Source of the DNA: a virus
Virus record (IMG/VR): IMGVR_UViG_3300025154_000088
Location: 1 to 64,000 of that record
DNA length: 64,000 nt
Strand: one strand, 5' to 3'
Part shown: positions 25,395-34,031 of the stretch, piece after piece
How positions within the stretch are numbered: position 1 is the stretch's first letter
Layout: every line of letters starts with the position of its first letter
Made by a program: the position numbers and the translations under genes
Notes under the pieces: generated by a model
Told to the model about the DNA's origin: nothing
Databases searched by the model: none
The model's input: the letters and a program-made list of their open reading frames with translations, nothing else

Positions 25395-25552
25395 CTTTTG
25401 GTCTCCTTCGCGGGGGGCCAATCCTTTTTATACATGTCGCGGAATTCCCCGCACTTCTTCCCCCACTTGGCGATTATTTGCCTGTGGAGCTTGCAGTAAT
25501 TCTTGGTCCCTTCCCATCCGTGATGGGCACAAGTCCCGCATTCCTCGCTCAC
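25391..25552 (-). CDS. 53-residue Cys/His protein
   Basis: Starts at GTG 25552 inside the previous stop (GTGA) with GAGGAA just upstream, and ends at TGA 25391 overlapping the helicase start. CGTCAHHGWEGTKNYCKLH gives a C-x2-C-HH-C pattern, likely zinc binding, followed by a basic helix. The interlocked overlaps on both sides make it a convincing gene. Function unknown. Confidence 0.65.
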   Translation of the reverse strand: MSEECGTCAHHGWEGTKNYCKLHRQIIAKWGKKCGEFRDMYKKDWPPAKETKS

Positions 25553-25818
25553 GATTCCTCCACACTTACGACTTCTTCGTCCTTGATCTCATCCTTGACC
25601 TCATGCCCCCCGCAGCCATTTTTCAAGTCCCAGTTGTCGCACTCACCCATCGGGATAACCTCATGGCCCTGGGCGAGGTGGTCGCAGAGCACGGCCTTGA
25701 TTTCCCTTACCGTCATCGGGGAACCGTCCTCACGGTTGAACATACCCTTGAAATCCTTATCTCCCCAGTTCGTGAGAACGCCTCTGACGCAAATTCCCAT
25801 ATGTAGGCTCTTTGTCAT
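25549..25818 (-). CDS. Hypothetical phage protein
   Basis: A protein of 89 residues behind AGGAGG. MTVREIKAVLCDHL is a helix and NGCGGHEVKDEIKDEEVV an acidic tail. Unknown function; the four-base overlap with the next gene suggests coupled translation. Confidence 0.55.
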   Translation of the reverse strand: MTKSLHMGICVRGVLTNWGDKDFKGMFNREDGSPMTVREIKAVLCDHLAQGHEVIPMGECDNWDLKNGCGGHEVKDEIKDEEVVSVEES

Positions 25819-25826
25819 GGTTCCTC

Positions 25827-28688
25827 CTATTCGATTGAAATGCCGCCGTCGTGAAAAACAAGCTGATGGTCGGCCATATCGGTGCAGTCTGGTTTGTGTG
25901 AAATGAAATAAAGGTTTTCGAATTCTCCCCTTTTCATGAAATTCGGGTAGAGGCTGACGAATCTCTTTGCGTTTTCAACGTCAAGGGCGCCGTCGAGTTC
26001 ATCGCTGAAGGCTGTACGGTAGTCATAATTGCTTTTTTGCTTCGACACGAGCGTCATTCCCAGCCGGAGTGCTTGGATGGGCCATATCTGCTCACCTCCA
26101 GACCTCCAGTCCAACTGGACCTCTTCACCCTCTTTATCGATAATTTTGATCCAGAAAACCTCTTTGCCGGTCTCGGGGTCCTGGGTGTAGATTTTGAGGG
26201 TTCCGAAATCTGAATAAGACAGAAGCTCATTCGTCTCGTACATGATGGCGGGCACAACCGCATCGATTTCCAGCGCCCTAAGCCCCTTCGCCCCGCAGGC
26301 CTCCCGGAGGTAGATCCACTCTGAGGTGTCCCGGTCCCTGCGGGCTTTCTCGGTTTCGAGCTCCACTTTCCGGGCCAGCTTCTTTTCGGCCTCCTGGATA
26401 TCCCGCTGAATACCGGCGATTCGGGTTTCCGTTCCCGCGATTTCTTTTTCCAGGTTTGCTATGGAAGCCCGGACCTTCTCGGCGGATTCCCGGGCGGCGA
26501 CCAGCTTCCCGTCGGCCTCCAGATCGATCTTTCCTTCCTGGTCCCGGGAGAGGCTTTCCATGGACTGAATATTGGCGGTCAGGTCCTTGTCGCGGGCTTC
26601 CCATTTCTGCCGGGCGGCGGCCCCCTCGGTGGCCAGTTCCGCGATCCGGGCTTCCACCTGGGGGATGGAAGCCGCGGCTTTTTCGATCTCCGGGAGACGG
26701 GCGGCGAGCTCGGGTGCCCAAAGGCTGATCTTCTCCGATTCGATACGGATATCCCTGGTGAGGTCGAAAATTGCCAAACCAAGTGTTTCTTCCCTTTTCG
26801 TCCATGCATCCCGGAGGGCGATCCCATCGGCGGTGATTTCAGACAGCCGGGTCTCTGCCGGGGAGAGTTTCCCCCGGGCCTGGTCGATCTCCGGGAGGTT
26901 GGCGGCGAGGTCGGCGGCCTTCCTTTGGGCTTCCATGTACCCGATGGCGGATTCCTTCAGGCCGGCGAGACGGCCTCTGGCGATCTGGAGGTCTGACTGA
27001 ATCTTGACGATTTCGGCCTTCCGTTTCGTCTGGGCGGCGGAGCCGTGTTTCTCGGCTGTGCCGGCCTGCTCGTTCAGGCTGTTGAATTCTGCCTCGGCCC
27101 GGGCGATCACCTCCCTGATGGCCTTGACCCGCAACAAGATTTCATCCTGTTTCGCAGTCAGAGAAGCCTCAAGCTCGGGCAGCCTTTGTTCGGCGTCGAT
27201 GGCACCCTTGACCGCGGCGCATGTGGTCGAAGGACAGACAGTCCCGATGGTGTAGAAAAATCCCTTCCGTTCTTCGGCCCTTCGGTGGCAGTCCCGGACT
27301 TCGGATTCGAGACGGAAAAGTTCTTTGTCGTTCATGACCCGATCGACTTCACGGCCAAGGTCGATCACGGATACGCTTTTTTCTTTCGCCTTGGCCCGGA
27401 GGTCATCGGCAAGCTTGTCCTCGGTCCTGGATTTGTCCCGGTGCTCCATCTCAAGCGCGTGGGCGGTGTCGGTGAGAAGGGTAACGGTTTCCTGTTCGGC
27501 GGTCATCTTTTCGGAGGTCTGCCGGTAAAGCTCGGAGGCCTCTTTTTCGTCCTGGGCGGCCTTGCGGATCCCGGATTCATTTTCCAGAAGCTTTTTCAGG
27601 GAGTCGATTTCGTGTTTGAGGGTGAGGTACTGGGTTTTCAGGGCGCCGGACTTATTCTCGTATTCCCCTTTCTCCCGGTCGTAGTCGGCCTGCATGGCAG
27701 CAAGGCGGGCCTTCAGGTCGGTCACCTTGGCGGCGATGATCTCGTTCCGGGTGACGGCTTCGACGGCGGCCCGGATCTTCGGTTCTTCAGCGAGGACGGC
27801 TTTCAGGTTCTGGGCTTCGGCCAGCTTGGCGCCGTGGGCATCCTTCAACGCCTGCATGGCGGTCTCTGCCTCGGTCTTCAGCCGGTCGTATTCGGTTTGG
27901 GCGGCGGTGATCTGCTTCCGGGTCTCGGATAGTTGGGCAGCCAGGACGGCGTTCCGGTTGACGGCTTCGGCGGCCTCGGTGACGGCCTGGTCGGCCGAAT
28001 AAACGTCCTGCTTCATGTCGAGACGAAGGGCCACGGATTTTACGAGGGAGTTGTCAGCTTCTTCCAGGGCTGCCCGGTGCCGCTGGATCTCATCAGCCAC
28101 ACCATTCAGCCCGGCGATGTCCTGAAGAATTCTGGATGTGATCAGGGAGATGGAGTTTACGGCCTGTTTGCTGGTGGCCTCGTGCTGCTCGAGGACATGG
28201 AGACGGAGAAACTCCGAAAAGAGCTTCTTCAATTCGCCGGTGGTCAGGTCGGAAATCTTTTTTGACCCCTGGGCGGCAAAAACGCTCGAAAAAAAGAGCT
28301 CAGGGGATCCCAGAAGGTCTACAAGATACCGGTCAAAGCTCCGGACTTTCCCGTCAACCTGGGGGACTCCGTTCCGCCACACAAACGCCTCCTGCCGGTC
28401 TGATTCAGCATCGATCTTCACGAGGGTGCGGTATTCGTCGCCGTTGAGCATGAAAGACAGGTGCTTTTCGCTGTCCCGAAGAAAGCAATGCCGGGCGAGG
28501 GTTCCGCTGCGGCTGGCGAGGGTGCGGTACGGACTGAGATTTTCAAGCAGGGTCGATTTCCCCGCGCCATTTTTTCCGCTGAAAGCGATCAGGCCATTCA
28601 AGCCGGATAGGTCAAGGGAGATTTCATCGATTCCCATACCCCGGCGAATCCCAGTAAAGCCCCTGAGTTTTTGGGATAAGATCTTCAT
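25827..28688 (-). CDS. Rad50/SbcC-like ATPase (phage gp46 type)
   Basis: A protein of 953 residues. Walker A SGKNGAGKST (37-46); two long coiled-coil arms (about 180-470 and 490-800, many Glu/Ala/Lys heptads); an apex CPSTTC near 480 in place of the usual CxxC zinc hook; ABC signature SGGEQ (about 863); Walker B-like AFSDELD (about 893); and a final FISHK. With the phosphoesterase gene 1.4 kb upstream it should form an Mre11-Rad50-like end-processing nuclease (T4 gp46-gp47 pair). The gene overlaps the PD-(D/E)XK gene stop (ATGA). Confidence 0.88.
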   Translation of the reverse strand: MKILSQKLRGFTGIRRGMGIDEISLDLSGLNGLIAFSGKNGAGKSTLLENLSPYRTLASRSGTLARHCFLRDSEKHLSFMLNGDEYRTLVKIDAESDRQEAFVWRNGVPQVDGKVRSFDRYLVDLLGSPELFFSSVFAAQGSKKISDLTTGELKKLFSEFLRLHVLEQHEATSKQAVNSISLITSRILQDIAGLNGVADEIQRHRAALEEADNSLVKSVALRLDMKQDVYSADQAVTEAAEAVNRNAVLAAQLSETRKQITAAQTEYDRLKTEAETAMQALKDAHGAKLAEAQNLKAVLAEEPKIRAAVEAVTRNEIIAAKVTDLKARLAAMQADYDREKGEYENKSGALKTQYLTLKHEIDSLKKLLENESGIRKAAQDEKEASELYRQTSEKMTAEQETVTLLTDTAHALEMEHRDKSRTEDKLADDLRAKAKEKSVSVIDLGREVDRVMNDKELFRLESEVRDCHRRAEERKGFFYTIGTVCPSTTCAAVKGAIDAEQRLPELEASLTAKQDEILLRVKAIREVIARAEAEFNSLNEQAGTAEKHGSAAQTKRKAEIVKIQSDLQIARGRLAGLKESAIGYMEAQRKAADLAANLPEIDQARGKLSPAETRLSEITADGIALRDAWTKREETLGLAIFDLTRDIRIESEKISLWAPELAARLPEIEKAAASIPQVEARIAELATEGAAARQKWEARDKDLTANIQSMESLSRDQEGKIDLEADGKLVAARESAEKVRASIANLEKEIAGTETRIAGIQRDIQEAEKKLARKVELETEKARRDRDTSEWIYLREACGAKGLRALEIDAVVPAIMYETNELLSYSDFGTLKIYTQDPETGKEVFWIKIIDKEGEEVQLDWRSGGEQIWPIQALRLGMTLVSKQKSNYDYRTAFSDELDGALDVENAKRFVSLYPNFMKRGEFENLYFISHKPDCTDMADHQLVFHDGGISIE

Positions 28689-29242
28689 GCCGCTTTCCTT
28701 TCTATCTCCGCGACCACCTGGCGAAGTTTCTTGTCAATTTCTTCCTGAATTTTCGGGTTTGCCCGGACTGCAAAAGCCTTTATCCTTCCGCTTTCCCTGC
28801 TCTCGTAAACGACCAGGGATTCATCGAAGTACCCATAGAGCATATACCCCTGCATCTGCCAGTAAACCTTTCGGGGAAGCTTCCCATTTTCCGGGATCCA
28901 GGAATCCATGAGAACGCTTTTGCAGTCGCCAGGGCGGCGATCGAAACGGAAATCTGGGTGGCCCTTAACAATCCCATCGAAGGCGCTTATTTCCCCTCCG
29001 GCAGAAATGAATTCGGGGTGAGTCTTGATCAGCCTTCCCCGAAGATCATCCTCCATCTGATAGCCCTTGTAGCAGCGTAGGCGGATTGTAATGCCGTCTG
29101 CGAATCCAACTCGGTATTGATCGATCAGTTCATCCACCGAAAGAGCACAGTTGGACAGGGAAATGTAATCCCGTATAAGTTCGTAGCGGCTGTACCTCGC
29201 CGTATAGGCTTCAAGACTTTTTGCTATTTGCTCTGCGTTCAT
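28685..29242 (-). CDS. PD-(D/E)XK exonuclease (RecB/Cas4-like)
   Basis: A protein of 185 residues; ATG 29242 lies behind AAGGAAAGAAGG. The core is ISAFDGIVKGHPDFRF, then GDCKSV: the Asp (HPD) and the Asp-x-Lys (DCK) of the nuclease fold, then YWQMQGYMLYGY, the Q-x-x-x-Y motif of RecB-like nucleases. It is likely an exonuclease of the recombination set, paired with the Rad50-like and annealing proteins encoded beside it. Confidence 0.75.
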   Translation of the reverse strand: MNAEQIAKSLEAYTARYSRYELIRDYISLSNCALSVDELIDQYRVGFADGITIRLRCYKGYQMEDDLRGRLIKTHPEFISAGGEISAFDGIVKGHPDFRFDRRPGDCKSVLMDSWIPENGKLPRKVYWQMQGYMLYGYFDESLVVYESRESGRIKAFAVRANPKIQEEIDKKLRQVVAEIERKAA

Positions 29243-29420
29243 CCTTCTTTCCTTTCCTTCCAGCGCACACCGGCCCAATTTTCTTTTTAACGCTGTCCGG
29301 ATCCCGAAGCCTCCGGTTGCATATCCGGCACCGGCATTGCGCCCAATCCGGGAAAAGTTCTTGTTGGGATAGGTGTTCCCATTTGGGGAACATGGGTTGC
29401 TGTCCGGTAGGCGTGTCCAT
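29211..29420 (-). CDS. Small zinc-knuckle protein (DUF6011-like)
   Basis: A protein of 69 residues. CRCRICNRRLRDPDSVKKKI followed by GPVCAG is a pattern seen in small phage proteins grouped as DUF6011 (Cys pairs around an L-x-D-P-x-S loop). It overlaps the nuclease start by 32 bases, more than its neighbours do, so one of the two starts could lie elsewhere. Confidence 0.55.
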   Translation of the reverse strand: MDTPTGQQPMFPKWEHLSQQELFPDWAQCRCRICNRRLRDPDSVKKKIGPVCAGRKGKKDERRANSKKS

Positions 29421-29424
29421 TCAA

Positions 29425-30033
29425 TCATCTGCCCGTTTCTGGTTTCCTGATTCTGAGCGTATCTCCGGTTTTAGGGCAGATGATTTCCCCTTTGTCGAGG
29501 ATCAAATCCATGAGTTTTTTCGTGAGCCAAACATCGGTAAGGCAGTAATCAATCAGGTCTCCGTAGCACTTATCCTGAAATAGTACAGGTGCGCTTGCCC
29601 CATGCCCTGTTTTGCCGATGCATCCAGGGAAATTCGCCCTGATCACGGCATCAAGCCCGTAGCCTGTGTGGGAAGGATATTCAAATGTTGGCCCAAGCCC
29701 TGCGCCTATCCAGATCTCGCGGAGGATGTCGTAGGATTTCAAATCTGGGAATGTATCCGGCAAAAATCGTCCGTTGGCAGAAATGACCTTGTTGTCGAAG
29801 CCGATGTTGTTGAAACCGATGAGCGTGTGACGGGTTTTCGCAAGAATTGAAAACGCAATCAAATTCTCTTCCATGAAAACTCGGTATCTGTCTTCTTTGT
29901 AATCGTAGGCACAAATGCAGGAAATGCCCATGTTCGCGTGGTCATTCCAGCCACCGCAATACTCAACGCCTGCGATTATTTGTTCATTCTTTCCTTGAAT
30001 TGCCTTTGCGATCTCGATGTCATAAATCAGCAT
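29425..30033 (-). CDS. DEDD 3'-5' exonuclease-like protein
   Basis: A protein of 202 residues. Exo I site YDIEIAK (D5, E7), Exo II site IGFNNIGFDNKV, and Exo III site YCLTDVWLTKKL match the ribonuclease-H-like proofreading exonuclease fold. No polymerase domain is attached. It likely trims DNA ends in recombination or replication; it lies between the Mre11-like and PD-(D/E)XK genes. Confidence 0.75.
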   Translation of the reverse strand: MLIYDIEIAKAIQGKNEQIIAGVEYCGGWNDHANMGISCICAYDYKEDRYRVFMEENLIAFSILAKTRHTLIGFNNIGFDNKVISANGRFLPDTFPDLKSYDILREIWIGAGLGPTFEYPSHTGYGLDAVIRANFPGCIGKTGHGASAPVLFQDKCYGDLIDYCLTDVWLTKKLMDLILDKGEIICPKTGDTLRIRKPETGR

Positions 30034-30045
30034 TTCGATGTCCTT

Positions 30046-31275
30046 TCACCCGGCGACTTCCGCCAGGATTTTTTCAGGGGTTTCGGATTCCAGAAGCTGG
30101 GCCTTTTCCAGGACCCCAGGGGGGACTTCCTCACCCCTGAGTCGCGCCATTTCTACGATCTTGTCTGAGAGGGTCGTGCAGTGGATGATTTTCTCACTCC
30201 GGACGGTCTCCCTGGGGACCCGGGTGATTTTGATCTCCACCGACTCGGCGCCGGCGTCCATGTAGGCTTTTTTCAGCGCCTCTCGGTCGATCTCGCCGGC
30301 CTGGTCCTGCCACGCCTTGAGCTCAAGCCGGACGATTGCGCCGGCGGCCTGGTCGGGGCTGGGGAGCGCAATGGGGAGGTTGGCCAGGTCTTCCTGAAGG
30401 TCGGTCTTTACCTGGAAGAATCTGCGAGTCGGGGTCTCGATGAGCTTTGAGTCGGTGAGGCGCGGCCGCGCATCGTCCTCTCCGCAGTTCATGGTGCAAT
30501 CCAGGGTATGGAGGTAGAAGCCATGCGGGTGATTCTCCCCGTGGTCCTTGGCGTAGATCGAAGAGGAGTAGAAACAGCCCGGGAAGACCTCCTGGGGGAA
30601 ATGGATATGGCCGTAGGCGATCAAATCCGCCTGCGCGAGCTCAAGCTGTCCCCGGGTGATTTCGATGTCGTTTCCCGTGAGAACCTGCTTTTCCGATTTT
30701 TTGGAGCCTACAATTTGGCCATGGCCACATAAAATGTGTACCGCGGTCGGGAATTCCGCAGCCCCTGCACCGAATCCCGCAAAAATCCCCGCCATGGCCT
30801 GCCCGACCTGCTGGTCTCCCTGGGAGATGGTTCCGTTGCCTTGCATCCACTGTTTCGTCGGCTGGGGGACCAGGGAAATGATGGCATCCGGAAAGGTCGG
30901 GAAAAAGGTGCTCGTCGCCGGGATGAAGAGCTTTCCAGACTTCAGGCCGATCATCATGGGTTTCGATGCGATAACCACCTGGTGCTCCGCCCGGACGTTC
31001 GCCAGAATCTCCGGAGCGCTCCCATCGTGCGAGTTTGTACCGATCACCCCGACCACCGGCGCGATATCGGCCAGCCTGGAGACGATCCGGAATGCGAGCT
31101 TGGCGGAATCGGATTCCATCTTCACCCCCCTGGCGTCGAAGAAGTCTCCGGCGATTACGATCAAATCCGGGCTCTCGGCCTCGGCCCGGTCGGCCATGAA
31201 GTCAAGGCACTTTGAGCCCTCTCGAATATCCGTGTCGCGTAGGTGCCAGTCGGAAGTTTGCAAAATTCGAAGCAC
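30046..31275 (-). CDS. Mre11/SbcD-like phosphoesterase (phage gp47 type)
   Basis: A protein of 409 residues; GTG 31275 follows AAGGAGA. Metallophosphoesterase motifs: TSDWHL (7-12), IAGDFFDARG (about 42), GTNSHD (about 78, where GNHD is usual), CGHGQI (about 180) and YGHIHFP (about 216). The C-terminal third is the regulatory/capping part. It should act with the Rad50-like ATPase on DNA ends. The altered GNHD motif keeps the Asn and His but inserts residues. Confidence 0.85.
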   Translation of the reverse strand: MLRILQTSDWHLRDTDIREGSKCLDFMADRAEAESPDLIVIAGDFFDARGVKMESDSAKLAFRIVSRLADIAPVVGVIGTNSHDGSAPEILANVRAEHQVVIASKPMMIGLKSGKLFIPATSTFFPTFPDAIISLVPQPTKQWMQGNGTISQGDQQVGQAMAGIFAGFGAGAAEFPTAVHILCGHGQIVGSKKSEKQVLTGNDIEITRGQLELAQADLIAYGHIHFPQEVFPGCFYSSSIYAKDHGENHPHGFYLHTLDCTMNCGEDDARPRLTDSKLIETPTRRFFQVKTDLQEDLANLPIALPSPDQAAGAIVRLELKAWQDQAGEIDREALKKAYMDAGAESVEIKITRVPRETVRSEKIIHCTTLSDKIVEMARLRGEEVPPGVLEKAQLLESETPEKILAEVAG

Positions 31276-31288
31276 GAGCGTTCTCCTT

Positions 31289-31471
31289 TCAATTCCGCAG
31301 AGCCCGGCGCCATGCGGTCTCGGTCATCTTGTGGATGTGGTCAGCGTATGGCTTTCGGATTTCGGGCCGGACCGTCTTCAAAGCCAATTCCGCGTATTTC
31401 TCGGCAACGGCGATCTGGGAACGGGTACGGCAACTCCTGATTGCATTCATGGCACGGATAAGGGGTCTCAT
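31289..31471 (-). CDS. Small basic helical protein
   Basis: A protein of 60 residues; ATG 31471 is preceded by GGAGG. Nearly all helical (RPLIRAMNAIRSCRTRSQ and later EKYAELALKTVRPEIR). It sits between the SSB-tailed protein and the Mre11-like gene in the same direction. No family recognised. Confidence 0.5.
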   Translation of the reverse strand: MRPLIRAMNAIRSCRTRSQIAVAEKYAELALKTVRPEIRKPYADHIHKMTETAWRRALRN

Positions 31472-31482
31472 ATCCACCTCCA

Positions 31483-32559
31483 TCAAAAAGGAATGTCGTT
31501 GTCTTCCATGTCTATAAGTCGGCGGAAAAGGTTATCTTTGTTCCCCTGGGACAGATCCTTCAGGGCGATCACGGGCTTATTCAGGGACGTAAAACACCCG
31601 TCATAGTCATACCCCTTCTGCCGGATCAGCTTTTCCAGTGTCTGTACTTGTTCGTCGGTGGACTGGCTGTTGAAGTCGGCGGCCTGGGATTCGATTTTGT
31701 CGGGGGCTTCGGTCGGCTGACCCTGGGGTTCGTCGCCGTTACCGTGGGGGGCGTCCGGGTCCATGACCTGATAATCACTCTTGGGGATGTCGATTGGTTG
31801 ACAGGCCGGGGCCTGGGTGGCCACCGTCGGGCCGAAGACTCCGGTTGTAGACTGGATGAATGCCGCCAGCATTGCGGTTTTTACGGTAGGGTCAGTGTAG
31901 TCCGGTTGGAAGACGATCCGCGCCAGCACGAAAGGCTTTTGCACTTCAGCGACCGTGTATTCGTTCTTGAGGCCAAGGAGAGCCCGGATCACCCGGTTTC
32001 TGGCTCCGGTTTCGGCCAATTTCAGCCGATGCTTCCTTTTTTGAGGTAGGTCTCGAGTAACGCAGTACTTCACGTAATCGTCAACCGGCTGCTTCTTCGC
32101 CCAATCCTTTCCGCCTTTGACGGCTTTCGCGTGGCGGGAGCGGGCCTGCTCGACCATCTCATCCTCAAGGACTCTGATATCGAGGTCATATTCCGCCTTC
32201 ATCCAGACCACCGTTCCATCAGGTTTCCGGATGCCGCCGACTGCCTGCCATGAGACATAATCATCGTCTGACCGGTCGTCGGTACGTTTGGAGTAATCGA
32301 GGTTCCACATGACGCAGGCGGCCATGGAAAGCTTCTCGATTCCTTTCCCGGAGAGACGGACCTTGCCCCCTCCGTCGTCGCTGTTGCTGGCCGGGTAAAC
32401 GTCTCCCTGCTCTTTTAGGGGGGAGAGTCGGACCACCTCCACAACGGGCTTGTGGAATTCGCTCAATCCCTCCATGGAGACGGCCGGGGTGAGAATGTTC
32501 CATTGCTCCTTCTTTGCAAGGTCCATTGCCTTGCTGTATGTCGCTGGTAGATTTTCCAT
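31483..32559 (-). CDS. Probable single-strand DNA annealing/binding protein with SSB-like tail
   Basis: A protein of 358 residues. GKGIEKLSMAACVMW, KYCVTRDLP and LAETGARNRVIRALLGLKNE give a layout I associate with phage proteins of the recombination module acting on single-stranded DNA. A low-complexity linker (about 255-300) follows. The last eight residues are MEDNDIPF, closely like the acidic DDDIPF tip of bacterial SSB that recruits repair enzymes. It is the second gene of a set of nucleases, so an annealing or ssDNA-binding role is likely. It could instead be a Rad52/Sak-type protein. Confidence 0.55.
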   Translation of the reverse strand: MENLPATYSKAMDLAKKEQWNILTPAVSMEGLSEFHKPVVEVVRLSPLKEQGDVYPASNSDDGGGKVRLSGKGIEKLSMAACVMWNLDYSKRTDDRSDDDYVSWQAVGGIRKPDGTVVWMKAEYDLDIRVLEDEMVEQARSRHAKAVKGGKDWAKKQPVDDYVKYCVTRDLPQKRKHRLKLAETGARNRVIRALLGLKNEYTVAEVQKPFVLARIVFQPDYTDPTVKTAMLAAFIQSTTGVFGPTVATQAPACQPIDIPKSDYQVMDPDAPHGNGDEPQGQPTEAPDKIESQAADFNSQSTDEQVQTLEKLIRQKGYDYDGCFTSLNKPVIALKDLSQGNKDNLFRRLIDMEDNDIPF

Positions 32560-32613
32560 GATTTTCTTTCTATTGGTTGGCCGGGCGGCCCGGCTGCCGC
32601 CCGGGTGTGATTG

Positions 32614-32784
32614 TTAGCCGTGCTGGCCCGGCGGAATGATCGCATCCAGCTCGCTTTCGGAGTCCACTTCCCCGTGCCGGGCGATCTGGGGTTCCTCGAT
32701 CTCTCTTTGTGCTTCACGGATTGCCCTGACAAACTCAGCGGCTGCCAGGGCGAAGACGATCATTCCGAATATCAGGGTTCTCAT
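32614..32784 (-). CDS. 56-residue membrane or secreted protein
   Basis: ATG 32784 overlaps the previous stop (ATGA). The N-terminus MRTLIFGMIVFALAAAEFV is one hydrophobic segment (signal anchor). An acidic helical tail follows. Unknown function; in early phage operons such proteins sometimes act on host membrane systems. Confidence 0.55.
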   Translation of the reverse strand: MRTLIFGMIVFALAAAEFVRAIREAQREIEEPQIARHGEVDSESELDAIIPPGQHG

Positions 32785-32999
32785 GCGGCCTCTTCGATGG
32801 CGAACGGTACGGCGCGGAGTCGGCATCTTTCATATTTGCGCTCAATGGTACGGAGCTCGGAAACCATGTCCCGTAGCTCACAGAGGAAATCCCCCTGTTC
32901 CACGATATCCATTTCCCCCACGGCCTGGTTGAGTACATGGGATGCATCGTAAAGGTGACCGAATCCTTCGGTTATATGGTTTGCGGTTTTCGGTTCCAT
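32781..32999 (-). CDS. Small helical protein
   Basis: A protein of 72 residues; ATG 32999 is preceded by AAAGGAGG. Acidic-basic helices (ASHVLNQAVGEMDIVEQ, LRDMVSELRTIERKYERC). No family recognised. Confidence 0.5.
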   Translation of the reverse strand: MEPKTANHITEGFGHLYDASHVLNQAVGEMDIVEQGDFLCELRDMVSELRTIERKYERCRLRAVPFAIEEAA

Positions 33000-33015
33000 G
33001 TTCCTCCTTTGGATC

Positions 33016-33182
33016 GGCTCCCCCGTTAAGTTCCCTGCTTTCCAGGGGAGCCGTCTTTGCCGGTTACTGCCCGATGCAGGCCGGCGACCATTATCATCTG
33101 GACCCTTTACATTGCGACCTGATATGCCCGGTCGCCCAGCGGTTTCCCCTTGCGGGGTTTGCCCCATCCACGATGGGGGTTA
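33016..33182. other. Intergenic stretch with two inverted repeats
   Basis: Between two minus-strand genes lies about 190 bases with no supported gene. GGCTCCCC (33016) pairs with GGGGAGCC (33045-33052). A second dyad, CCCCAT / ATGGGG, lies near 33162-33178. Neither carries a clean T-run in the direction of transcription, so they may shape mRNA stability or attenuation. Confidence 0.4.
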
Positions 33183-33188
33183 AATCGG

Positions 33189-33443
33189 TTACGTACTCAT
33201 CCGGTTGAGCCTGCGGGACCGGGCAGCGATCTTGTTCTTGATCTTCCGTCTTGCGCGGTAAGCAGGTCCCAGCCTGTGTTCCATGGAAAGCTTCGAAAAT
33301 GTCTGGTTCTTCCTGCCACGCGGCTTGATGTGGGTTGTCTCGGTGCCTTTCAGGACTCTGCCAGCCATGTACTCCTTGAGCTTTTTGGCGGCATTCTTGA
33401 GGCGGTTTCTGTAATCTTCGAACGCTTCTCCTGGCTTTCTCAT
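33189..33443 (-). CDS. Small basic protein
   Basis: A protein of 84 residues; the start at 33443 lies behind AAGGAGC. Very rich in Lys and Arg (YRNRLKNAAKKLKEYM, RARRKIKNKIAARSRRL). Likely nucleic-acid binding; no family recognised. Confidence 0.5.
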   Translation of the reverse strand: MRKPGEAFEDYRNRLKNAAKKLKEYMAGRVLKGTETTHIKPRGRKNQTFSKLSMEHRLGPAYRARRKIKNKIAARSRRLNRMST

Positions 33444-33553
33444 GTGGTCGCTCCTTGCCAATGTGCCTCCTGCGTTTTGGTTCCTTCCGCTTCGGATCTT
33501 CCTTGCCTAAATTCCCCCACCACGATCCCGGAGGATCTTCTATCCAATTCCAT
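33440..33553 (-). CDS. Possible 37-residue protein
   Basis: The only open frame that fills this gap; it ends with an ATGA overlap onto the next start. The ribosome site is weak and the sequence (MELDRRSSGIVVGEFRQ) carries no motif. It may not be a gene. Confidence 0.3.
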   Translation of the reverse strand: MELDRRSSGIVVGEFRQGRSEAEGTKTQEAHWQGATT

Positions 33554-33611
33554 ACCGCTGCGGTTGGCTATGCCGGTTGCTGGCGAGTAGGGAAAGACGG
33601 TTGTCGGGGAG

Positions 33612-33854
33612 TTATTCGGTTCCTTCGGCCAGCTTGATGGCCCTCCGCGCATCGGTTAAGGCGATCCTAAGAGCCTGCCCGAATTCATGCGATGGGACTT
33701 CTTCGTCTACGGTTTCGGATAAGTCCTTCAAGTGCTCCAAGAGGCTCAACGCAACTTCCGCCTTAACGTACAGCCCGCTCATATCCCCAGGCTCAGAGCA
33801 CTTGTAGCCTGTACAGCTTGGCGAAAGTTGGTATGTGAATCTGATAGTTTTCAT
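33612..33854 (-). CDS. Hypothetical phage protein
   Basis: A protein of 80 residues; ATG 33854 follows GAGGAAT. A short beta N-terminus with two Cys (PSCTGYKC) is followed by an acidic helical half. It abuts the zinc-finger gene upstream. Function unknown. Confidence 0.5.
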   Translation of the reverse strand: MKTIRFTYQLSPSCTGYKCSEPGDMSGLYVKAEVALSLLEHLKDLSETVDEEVPSHEFGQALRIALTDARRAIKLAEGTE

Positions 33855-34031
33855 TCATTCCTCGGTCGGAAGGTCTTTGATCTTTTCCTGCACAGGGAAA
33901 AATTCGTTTCTTGGTAAAGGTCTGATCGACATCCGGCATTCATTGTTGATGCACCAGACGACCTTGCCGTTTGTCGCCACCAGACCAAGCCCGCAGGCCG
34001 GGCAGCTATCAGGGAGCCACCAGTTACGCAT
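33855..34031 (-). CDS. Small zinc-finger protein
   Basis: A protein of 58 residues. CPACGLGLV and WCINNECRM form a four-Cys site. ATG 34031 lies inside the last codons of the Rha-type gene, so translation is coupled. Function unknown. Confidence 0.55.
   Translation of the reverse strand: MRNWWLPDSCPACGLGLVATNGKVVWCINNECRMSIRPLPRNEFFPVQEKIKDLPTEE

Noticed and set aside
27045-27932. Long open frame opposite the Rad50-like gene
   Set aside because: Antisense to strong motifs; the low-complexity Gly/Phe/Leu composition is what coiled-coil Glu/Ala codons give on the other strand; no ribosome site.
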